Below are positions 7,959-13,003 of a stretch of 13,003 nucleotides of DNA, piece after piece. The first letter of the stretch is position 1; every line of letters starts with the position of its first letter. The translations under genes were made by a program, and so were the position numbers. This DNA is from an uncultured Lachnospiraceae bacterium (GTDB taxonomy: Bacteria; Bacillota; Clostridia; Lachnospirales; Lachnospiraceae): positions 1-13,003 of the forward strand of contig CACZNY010000369.1 of assembly GCA_902782655.1 (NCBI GenBank), in the 5' to 3' direction. The notes under the pieces are model-generated. The model ran no database searches. It was not told the origin of the DNA and saw only the letters and a list, made by a program, of their open reading frames with translations.

Positions 7959-8013
7959 ACTTAAGACACAACCAGTAGGGGCGGTTCGGAATTTATAACG
8001 CTAGATATGGATA

Positions 8014-8028
8014 TACCACTTTATGGTA
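8014..8028. promoter_or_regulatory. Small palindrome, possible operator
   Basis: The sequence TACCACTTTATGGTA has perfect 5-bp arms (TACCA/TGGTA) around CTTTA. It lies between the two divergent genes, about 50 nt upstream of the putative rightward -35 box and about 200 nt upstream of the leftward start. A regulator could bind here, but arms this short can arise by chance. Confidence 0.25.
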
Positions 8029-8074
8029 ACCAAAACCAGTATATGGGAGAAGGTTACACCTGTTCTTTTTCCCA

Positions 8075-8104
8075 TTGCCGAAAGGCACTGCTTTGATATA
8101 GAAT
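8075..8104 (+). promoter_or_regulatory. Putative sigma-A promoter of the HdeD-like gene
   Basis: TTGCCG (4 of 6 to consensus) is followed after 18 nt by TAGAAT (5 of 6). The predicted transcript would start near 8111, leaving a leader of about 37 nt that contains the AAAGGAGG site at 8133-8140. The -35 match is moderate. Confidence 0.45.
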
Positions 8105-8147
8105 AGCTGTACAGATTTTACACTTTATATTCAAAGGAGGAAAAGCA

Positions 8148-8681
8148 ATGGCAGTTTTAAGTATTATTTTAGGGATCCTGATGGTGATCGGAGGGATATC
8201 ACTTATGTGCACTCCCCTCGCGACCTTCCTGTCCGCAGGATATTTTCTCGGGATCATGATGTTTATCTACGGCATAGCGGGTATAATAAGAGCCTTTCAG
8301 AAGCAGAGTCATATACTGGATACGGTATGCAGCATACTCGCTGTGATAGTCGGAATCATAGCCATAATAAGACCCGGAAGCACCCTGATGCTTGACGGCA
8401 TGATAGTCTATATGGCAGCCTTCTGGTTCGTCTTAAGGGGAGCCCTTGCCATAGCCCTGGCCATTAAGCTGAAGGGGGTTTCAAAGGACTGGTTCTGGGG
8501 TCTGATCATAGGCATACTAAGCCTGATCGCAGGTATCTATTCCTTCGCCCATCCCATGGTCATGGCATTGGCGACCGGCATCCTGATAGGCCTTTACTGT
8601 GTCGAGACCGGCCTTGACACGATAATCACAGGGGTCACCCTTAGACAGATCGAGAAGGCGACACCAAGGATCAAGTCCTGA
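8148..8681 (+). CDS. HdeD-like (DUF308) integral membrane protein
   Basis: The protein has 177 residues and is almost entirely hydrophobic, with about six membrane helices in three pairs. Glycine-rich repeated motifs occur: ILGILMVIGGISLMCTP, ILAVIVGIIAIIRPGSTL and GLIIGILSLIAGIYSFAHP. This repeating I-x-G-I...P pattern, together with the length, is typical of the HdeD/DUF308 family. In enterobacteria HdeD is linked to acid resistance; in Firmicutes the family is common and mostly uncharacterised, so no acid-stress role can be claimed here. The ATG has an excellent AAAGGAGG site seven bases upstream. The gene is the only confident rightward gene in the window, appears monocistronic, and converges on the VTT-protein gene with 4 nt between stops. 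Identification rests on pattern and topology. Confidence 0.85.
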   Translation: MAVLSIILGILMVIGGISLMCTPLATFLSAGYFLGIMMFIYGIAGIIRAFQKQSHILDTVCSILAVIVGIIAIIRPGSTLMLDGMIVYMAAFWFVLRGALAIALAIKLKGVSKDWFWGLIIGILSLIAGIYSFAHPMVMALATGILIGLYCVETGLDTIITGVTLRQIEKATPRIKS

Positions 8682-8686
8682 TCCTT
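8666..8686. terminator. Hairpin spanning both convergent stop codons
   Basis: AAGGATCA and TGATCCTT form a perfect 8-bp inverted repeat with a 5-nt loop (AGTCC). The right arm contains the TGA of the rightward gene and touches the TAA of the leftward gene. Neither side is followed by a clean T-tract, so it is at best a weak bidirectional terminator or a 3'-end stabiliser. Confidence 0.4.
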
Positions 8687-9441
8687 TACTCCTGCTTCTT
8701 AGCCCATCTGCGGTAAGCAGCCCCGCCGATGACACCTGTCACGGCGACAACGATCAGCACAGCCGCAAAGGCGCCGTAATGCCGGTCCTCAAGGGCGCTG
8801 CCGCTGATGGTGGACAGCAGGATGGAAGGAAATCTTCCGACCGAAGTGATTATAAACCACGAAAAAAGGCTTAGATCCGTAAGCCCCACCCCATAGGACA
8901 GCACATCCTTGGGAGAGCCCGGAATGAGGAAAAGAATAAAGATCACGGCTTTTGACTGTCCGTTAGTCTTAAGGAATTTCAGGGCTTCTATCTTCTCCCT
9001 GGAAAAAAAGATCTCGATAAAGGGCATCCCGAATCTCCTCACCAGAAGAAATACCAGCATACTCCCTGCCGTCATACCGATGTCACAGATCAAAGCGCCC
9101 GGAAGGACTCCGAAGCAGTATCCCGCGGCTATCTCCAGCGGACCGGCCGGTATCACTGCGGCCACTACCTGGATCATTGTCACGAGGATGAAAAAGCCGA
9201 TGCCCCAAAAGCCCATGCCCTCGATAAAGGCTCTGAGCTCCTCAGGATCATCCGCCCTTTTAAGCACAGGTACGCAGACGGTCAGCGCAATGGCCGCTAT
9301 GGCGGCGATCACAGCTGCAAGGATAAGTATGGCGGCGGCCCTTTTCTTCAAAAGAGCCCTGTCCTTCTTTCCGTCCTCATCCTGTGTCTTTTGCCCATGC
9401 TCCGCCAAAGCTTTATCATCAGACGGCTTTTCGACCATCAT
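8686..9441 (-). CDS. TVP38/TMEM64-type VTT-domain membrane protein
   Basis: The protein has 251 residues. The first 33 are highly charged and probably cytoplasmic. About six hydrophobic segments follow, near 34-60, 76-96, 104-136, 165-185, 190-210 and 222-244. The VTT (formerly SNARE-associated) domain is shown by PAGPLEIAAGYCFGVLPGAL (about 98-117), the basic VRRFG after the next helix, and the re-entrant FLIPGSPKDVLSYGVGLT (about 171-188), followed by VGRFPSILLST. The family includes DedA, YqjA and eukaryotic TMEM41B/VMP1 relatives, and is tied to membrane lipid handling and envelope homeostasis; the transported substrate here is unknown. The start overlaps the HD gene stop (ATGATGA), so translation is coupled. 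Two adjacent ATG codons make the exact first residue uncertain by one. It is the last gene of the operon. Confidence 0.85.
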   Translation of the reverse strand: MMVEKPSDDKALAEHGQKTQDEDGKKDRALLKKRAAAILILAAVIAAIAAIALTVCVPVLKRADDPEELRAFIEGMGFWGIGFFILVTMIQVVAAVIPAGPLEIAAGYCFGVLPGALICDIGMTAGSMLVFLLVRRFGMPFIEIFFSREKIEALKFLKTNGQSKAVIFILFLIPGSPKDVLSYGVGLTDLSLFSWFIITSVGRFPSILLSTISGSALEDRHYGAFAAVLIVVAVTGVIGGAAYRRWAKKQE

Positions 9442-9959
9442 CCCTGCCCCGGCCTTCCCCCGGCCAAAGCCAGGATCTCCTCCCTCTCAGCCCTTGATAC
9501 CGAAGGCCGTCCGAGCTTCTCTCTGGCAGAGGCGGTCTTGTCCGCAAGGGTAAGGATCCAGCCCTCCCTGTGCTTCGGCATTCTGGGCTTCAGCGGGAAC
9601 ATATGCGACAGGATGGAATCAAGCACCCTCTCATTTTTTTCTCCCGTAAGATTCCGGTATACCTCGGCTGAGTCCACCGGATGCCTCATAAGACACTGGG
9701 CGTTGTTATCAAACTTCTCGTCCCTTCCTATGATGCCCAGATCATGGCAGAGACTTGAAACCACCACGTTTTCCAGAGTCTTGTCATCAGTCTGGGAGCA
9801 CAGCAGGCAGATATACACGGCCTCCGCGGCTACCCCCAGGGTATGATCCCCCACAGTGGTGTCCATATGGTGCTTCTGCTCAAAGGTCGCCCTGAATTCC
9901 TCTGACCTTATTATATCCCCGCCGTATTTCAGGATTATGTCCCTGATATCATTATTCAT
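9438..9959 (-). CDS. Small HD-domain phosphohydrolase
   Basis: The chosen ATG at 9959 gives 173 residues, with GAGGCGG shortly upstream; it overlaps the preceding stop by 8 nt. A longer frame reaching 10019 lies inside the preceding gene and lacks support. Candidate HD-superfamily metal ligands are His39 (DHTLGVAA), His72-Asp73 (LCHDLG) and Asp140 (LADK). Extra histidines at 93 (MRHPVDSAEV) and 119 (SHMFPL) resemble HD proteins with a second metal or substrate contacts. No GYP motif follows, so it is not an HD-GYP cyclic-di-GMP enzyme; the substrate is unknown, possibly a nucleotide or phosphate ester. The motif HMFPL...PKHREGWI...DK resembles a clostridial HD family I recognise only generally. 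It sits between the HD-GYP regulator and the VTT protein in one operon, suggesting a shared signalling or envelope role. Confidence 0.8.
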   Translation of the reverse strand: MNNDIRDIILKYGGDIIRSEEFRATFEQKHHMDTTVGDHTLGVAAEAVYICLLCSQTDDKTLENVVVSSLCHDLGIIGRDEKFDNNAQCLMRHPVDSAEVYRNLTGEKNERVLDSILSHMFPLKPRMPKHREGWILTLADKTASAREKLGRPSVSRAEREEILALAGGRPGQG

Positions 9960-11418
9960 GGCTGTCCGCCTCTTCCACGACCCCCTCAAGGGAGTCCTTA
10001 AGCTTACGGTACTTTGCAAGCAGCAGCGGCGTATCCAGCTTTATCTCTGCAAGATCCCCCTGCTTTCCCGCTGTCTCCAGCCGCTTTGCCAGATCCGAAA
10101 CCTCTATGGCTCCCACGGTACGGGCCGAGCTTTTAAGCGAATGCACAAGGGTTGTATAGGAGATGATGTCCTCTTCCTGAAAGGCCTGCTCAAGCTTTTC
10201 CGACTTTGACGATATGGATCCCACGAATATCGAAAGCGCATCCATATAATCCTCCACATCGCCGCAAAGATAGAGTCCCGTTTCCGTATCAAGACCGGGT
10301 ATATCCGAAAGCTCACCGGGAAGAACTTCAGCCTCCTCCCTGCCTTTTGCAGTCTCAGCCTCGCTCTTTTCCTTAAGCCCCGCCTCCTCGGCGGCGCCCT
10401 CTCTCATGATATAGCCCTTGTCCTCATCAATGAGGGAAAGCATCACGTCGGCGATGCGCTCGTCAAACTGCTTCCCCTTTCCCTTTTCGATCTCTCCACG
10501 CACCACGGACTGATCCAGCACATCCCTGTAGCTCCTGTTGCTGGTCATTGCATCATAGGCATCAGCAACGGCTATGATACGGGCTTCCTCCGGTATCTCA
10601 TCCCCCTTAAGCCCGTCAGGATATCCCCTTCCGTCAACTCTTTCATGATGCCACCTGGCGCCGTAGCAAAGCCTCGGTGTTTCCTTTATTTTCCTGAGGA
10701 TCCTCTCCCCTGTCACGGGATGCTCCTTGATACGCGCGAATTCCTCGTCCGTAAGCCGCGCCGGCTTGTTTATTATCTCATCGGGGACTCCTATCTTTCC
10801 CACATCATGCAAAAGCCCCATCATATATACAGCATCCGTCTCATCCTCGCTGTAGCCCAGCCGCTTTGCTATCTCACGGGCATAGGCGGCCACCCGCCCC
10901 GAATGTCCGTTGGTATAGCTGTCCTTTGCGTCTATGGCTTCAGCGAGCGTCTGTACCACATGCAGCACCAGCCGGCTGTTTTCCCTTGTCTTCAGCGCGA
11001 CCTCCTTTGCAAGGTCATTCCTGAATCTTGAAAGCTCTATGGTACGTCTTACCCTGAGGATTAAGATCTCCGGGACGAAGGGCTTCAGGATATAATCCTC
11101 AGCCCCCTCACGAAGCCCCTCCACCTCAGACTTTTTGTCATCATCCGCGGTAAGCATGATCACCGGTATCCTGCTCTCGGCGTCATTCCTCTCCCTAAGC
11201 CTTCTAAGCACCTCAAACCCGTTCATCTCGGGCATTATGAGATCCAGAAGTATCAGATCCGGAAGCGGCATCATCCCTTCCAGATAATCAAGCGCCTCGC
11301 GCCCCGAGGAGAGCTTGGTAACTCTTATCCCCTCATGCTCCAGGATATAGCCTGCTATCTCCCGGCTTTCATCGCTGTCATCGATTATCAGTACCCAGTC
11401 CTTCTTTTCCTCCGTCAA
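9952..11418 (-). CDS. Response regulator: receiver + HD-GYP phosphodiesterase + HPt
   Basis: The protein has 488 residues. A receiver domain (about 8-128) carries acidic Asp13/Asp14, phospho-acceptor Asp59 (LILLDL), Thr90 and Lys112 (LKPF). After a short helix, the HD-GYP domain (about 150-330) shows His172 (NGHSGRV), His204-Asp205 (LLHDVGKIG), His233 (KEHPVTG), His257-His258 (WHHERVDGRGYPDG, with the GYP motif) and Asp286 (AVADAYDA). All expected residues are present, so cyclic-di-GMP hydrolysis is likely. A charged linker (about 340-375) leads to an HPt domain with phosphorylatable His426 (VHSLKSSARTVGA). The start is TTG at 11418, with GGAGGAGG eight bases upstream and overlapping the preceding stop (TTGA). 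No ATG or GTG gives an intact receiver. Phosphorylation by an unseen kinase should control phosphodiesterase activity or relay phosphate through the HPt. Confidence 0.93.
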   Translation of the reverse strand: MTEEKKDWVLIIDDSDESREIAGYILEHEGIRVTKLSSGREALDYLEGMMPLPDLILLDLIMPEMNGFEVLRRLRERNDAESRIPVIMLTADDDKKSEVEGLREGAEDYILKPFVPEILILRVRRTIELSRFRNDLAKEVALKTRENSRLVLHVVQTLAEAIDAKDSYTNGHSGRVAAYAREIAKRLGYSEDETDAVYMMGLLHDVGKIGVPDEIINKPARLTDEEFARIKEHPVTGERILRKIKETPRLCYGARWHHERVDGRGYPDGLKGDEIPEEARIIAVADAYDAMTSNRSYRDVLDQSVVRGEIEKGKGKQFDERIADVMLSLIDEDKGYIMREGAAEEAGLKEKSEAETAKGREEAEVLPGELSDIPGLDTETGLYLCGDVEDYMDALSIFVGSISSKSEKLEQAFQEEDIISYTTLVHSLKSSARTVGAIEVSDLAKRLETAGKQGDLAEIKLDTPLLLAKYRKLKDSLEGVVEEADSHE

Positions 11419-11771
11419 CTAAGAGCCTCCTCCACTGCTTTTATCAGGCCGGGCTTTCCCTCTGACTTAGGTACCACTCCGTCAGCACCGCCCCCGTCCC
11501 TGTCTATATCTCCGTCATCCATACCGGATCTGTACAGGATCTTTATCCCGTCAAGCCCCGGATCGGAGCGTACAGCCTTCAGCACGGCAGGCCCGTCCAT
11601 CTCAGGCATCGCATAGTCCAGCAGTATGAGATCCGGTGTATTTTCACCAAGGTATTCAAGCGCTGCCTTCCCCGATGACGCCGTATCGGTTTCATAGCCC
11701 GCCTTCTTAAGCCAGCGTTCGGTTATGGCAAGCATGTCTTCATCATCATCTATCAATAAGATCCGGCTCAT
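11415..11771 (-). CDS. Stand-alone receiver-domain response regulator
   Basis: The protein has 118 residues and is a single CheY-like receiver. The ATG at 11771 has AAAGGAGG four to five bases upstream; a longer frame (MEKGGL...) would begin within the ribosome-binding region. Conserved residues are the acidic trio Asp8-Asp9-Asp10 (LLIDDDED), phospho-acceptor Asp52 (LILLDYAMPEMDG), Ser82 at the Thr/Ser switch position (ILYRSG) and Lys102 (VVPKSEG). An acidic/glycine-rich loop (about 84-97) replaces the usual sequence around helix 4. There is no output domain, so it probably docks on a partner, perhaps the HPt of the next gene, with which it overlaps by 4 nt. It is the first gene of the four-gene operon, directly behind the promoter at 11816-11844. 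Confidence 0.9.
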   Translation of the reverse strand: MSRILLIDDDEDMLAITERWLKKAGYETDTASSGKAALEYLGENTPDLILLDYAMPEMDGPAVLKAVRSDPGLDGIKILYRSGMDDGDIDRDGGGADGVVPKSEGKPGLIKAVEEALS

Positions 11772-11815
11772 AAGCCCTCCTTTTTCCAAAAAATCCGTAT
11801 CATCAGCCGGGAATG

Positions 11816-11844
11816 ATTATAAACAACCATGCTCCCTGCGTCAA
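11816..11844 (-). promoter_or_regulatory. Strong sigma-A promoter of the receiver/HD-GYP operon
   Basis: On the minus strand, TTGACG (5 of 6 to TTGACA) is followed by exactly 17 nt and TATAAT (6 of 6). The transcript would start near 11809, about 37 nt before the ATG at 11771, with the AAAGGAGG site in between. The promoter lies in the 82-nt gap after the reductase gene, so the regulator operon can be transcribed independently of it. Confidence 0.85.
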
Positions 11845-11853
11845 AAGCCTCCT

Positions 11854-13003
11854 TTACTCCTCCTCATCAAAGAAGCCCATGGTGATCAGCGCTTCTATGG
11901 CTCCCGTAAGATACTTCTCGTCCGTCAGCGGCCAGCGGAAGCCCAGCCTGTAGAGTACGTTCTTGGTAAAGGCATGATCCTCTCCCACATATGACCGTAC
12001 GCTGTCCGCATCAGAGGACAGGTAGCTTATAAGCCCCGACACAAGCATGTTCTTCTTCTCATCCGAAAGAGCTTCCTTAAGCCTCTTCTGGAATTCCCTG
12101 TCACTCACCATATCGACCTTAAGTCCGGCCTCATTGACAGCGGCTATCAGGTCGCCCATCTCTATCCAGTGTCCGTTTACCGCATGGAATACCGTATACC
12201 GCGAAGGAGTCCCTGCAAGACGCACTACCGCCTCTGCCGTCACGTCTATGGGTGAGAATTCCACGGGTCTTGCCATCTCCGATTCGGGATAAGCGCCTAT
12301 GGTGACATAGCCTCTCAGTGAACGCATGAAGCCCGAGGTTATGGAGTTGGCCTGGAATTCACTGTCGCTCTCCCTGCTCATGAGATTGCCCACACGGATT
12401 ATCTTACCGTCAAGCTTTCCCTTTGCGATGTCATTAAGCATGGCCCTCTCAGCCTCGAATTTCGAGCGGACATACTGATTGGAAAGATCCTGCCCGAAGA
12501 AAAGCATGGTCTCATTCATCACAAGATGTGAGGGAAGGGCATGATCCACATTCTCACCGGCTACGGAAACCGTGGATATCTGCACGAGACGCCTTCCCGT
12601 TTCCTCGCAGAGCGTCATAAGGTTCTTTACACCCGTGACATTTACCCTCTCCAGTATATCGTCGTTTGCGAAATGCTTGACACAGGCCGCACAGTTTATG
12701 ACTGTATCGAAGGGTACCTTGTTGAGTGCCAGCACCTTATCCCTGTCCGTGATATCCCCGTCAAGAGTCAGTACCCTTTCAGCTTCAAAGGCTTCATTAT
12801 AGGGCTTGTCAAAGTAATACATGAGCATGGTCTTCATTCGCTTGTCCACGCTCTCCGCATTTCCCTTGCGTATGAGACAGATGATCTTTGACGAGGTATG
12901 CTCAAGAAGATAACCCAGCACATGTATCCCCAGGAAGCCCGTAGCGCCCGTAAGCAGCACCGTCCCGAGATCCTCCCTGTATCCGTCCCTTATGCCGTCT
13001 ATA
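11854..13003 (-). CDS. Thioester reductase domain, C-terminus of an NRPS-like protein (5' end outside window)
   Basis: The frame is open to the right edge and encodes at least 382 residues. A GTG at 12960 lies inside conserved sequence (REDLGTVLLTGATGFLG), so it is not a true start; the protein continues upstream. It is an extended short-chain dehydrogenase of the thioester-reductase/male-sterility type. The NADP-binding motif is TGATGFLG. The catalytic Thr/Ser region is QISTVSVAG and the catalytic pair is YVRSK (YxxxK). GNLMSR and FSPIDVTAEAVVRLA are typical of the family, as is the ending GFRWPLTDEKYL...ALITMGFFD. Such domains end nonribosomal peptide synthetases or adenylation-carrier-reductase enzymes, reducing the carrier-bound thioester to an aldehyde or alcohol. 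The product cannot be told because the adenylation domains lie outside. The stop (TAA) is 82 nt before the receiver gene, which has its own promoter. Confidence 0.88.
   Translation of the reverse strand, partial: IDGIRDGYREDLGTVLLTGATGFLGIHVLGYLLEHTSSKIICLIRKGNAESVDKRMKTMLMYYFDKPYNEAFEAERVLTLDGDITDRDKVLALNKVPFDTVINCAACVKHFANDDILERVNVTGVKNLMTLCEETGRRLVQISTVSVAGENVDHALPSHLVMNETMLFFGQDLSNQYVRSKFEAERAMLNDIAKGKLDGKIIRVGNLMSRESDSEFQANSITSGFMRSLRGYVTIGAYPESEMARPVEFSPIDVTAEAVVRLAGTPSRYTVFHAVNGHWIEMGDLIAAVNEAGLKVDMVSDREFQKRLKEALSDEKKNMLVSGLISYLSSDADSVRSYVGEDHAFTKNVLYRLGFRWPLTDEKYLTGAIEALITMGFFDEEE

Larger units (their letters stand above)
7809..8147. other. Divergent intergenic region (339 nt)
   Basis: This AT-richer stretch separates the leftward envelope operon from the rightward HdeD-like gene. 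It holds a plausible rightward promoter, a TACCA/TGGTA palindrome and an imperfect direct repeat, each listed separately. On the leftward side I could not find a convincing sigma-A promoter: TATAAA, TATTAT and TAGAAT hexamers occur, but none has a good -35 box at 16-18 nt. The leftward operon may use another sigma factor, an activator, or a start further upstream. I looked for a cyclic-di-GMP riboswitch core and did not find one. No convincing gene lies here. Confidence 0.7.

Noticed and set aside
7809..8147. Cyclic-di-GMP riboswitch upstream of either divergent gene
   Set aside because: Considered because of the nearby HD-GYP gene, but the conserved GEMM core elements are not visible on either strand.
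8054..8257. 67-codon leftward frame overlapping the HdeD-like start
   Set aside because: It lies antisense to the ribosome-binding site and signal region of a well-supported gene, and no family is visible.
8909..9553. 214-codon rightward open frame
   Set aside because: Antisense to the VTT and HD genes. Its Ser/Ala/Pro-rich translation is a by-product of codon bias on the other strand.
12958..12960. GTG at 12960 as the start of the reductase gene
   Set aside because: The frame stays open to the right edge and the preceding residues (RDGYREDLGT) are typical of the family just before the NADP motif, so the gene continues beyond the window.
1..13003. CRISPR arrays, tRNA genes, insertion sequences, integrases or attachment sites
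   Set aside because: No regularly spaced repeats, cloverleaf-like sequences, transposase motifs or terminal inverted repeats were seen on reading both strands.

Overview
The window is a densely packed bacterial chromosome segment of roughly balanced base composition. Short or overlapping gene junctions, strong GGAGG ribosome-binding sites, heavy use of ATA (Ile) and AGA/AGG (Arg), and the gene families present suggest a Clostridia member, most likely Lachnospiraceae. That assignment is inference; there is no rRNA or marker gene to prove it. I see no tRNA, rRNA, CRISPR array, insertion sequence or phage integrase.

Region 1 (1-7808, minus strand) is a translationally coupled run of five genes, read right to left: (i) a 604-residue protein with an N-terminal RNRYYPGK...DFQAEQNYH signature and a C-terminal Ig-like segment, of a type I associate from memory with phage-tail-like contractile injection loci; (ii) a membrane-anchored pseudokinase with a general EssB-like plan; (iii) an 820-residue membrane receptor ending in a degenerate class III nucleotidyl cyclase domain and a TPR-like tail; (iv) a single-pass MORN-repeat protein; (v) a TolC/OEP-like secreted coiled-coil protein that runs off the left edge. 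Junctions are ATGA overlaps, a 1-nt gap, or a 14-nt overlap, so the products are probably made together and act at the cell envelope. Both signalling enzymes in the middle appear catalytically dead, which makes this the most unusual part of the window.

Region 2 (7809-8147) is a 339-nt divergent intergenic region. It carries a plausible promoter for the rightward gene, a small palindrome and an imperfect direct repeat near the leftward gene. The rightward gene (8148-8681) encodes an HdeD-like (DUF308) membrane protein. It converges with the next operon, with only 4 nt between stop codons and a perfect 8-bp hairpin covering both.

Region 3 (8686-11844, minus strand) is a four-gene operon behind a near-consensus sigma-A promoter: a stand-alone receiver, a receiver-HD-GYP-HPt fusion (predicted cyclic-di-GMP phosphodiesterase with phosphorelay inputs), a small HD-domain hydrolase, and a TVP38/TMEM64-type VTT-domain membrane protein. 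Every junction overlaps by 4-8 nt. No sensor kinase is present here, so the phosphate source must lie elsewhere.

Region 4 (11854-13003, minus strand) is the C-terminal thioester-reductase domain of a larger protein that enters from the right, probably a nonribosomal peptide synthetase-like enzyme that releases its product as an aldehyde or alcohol.
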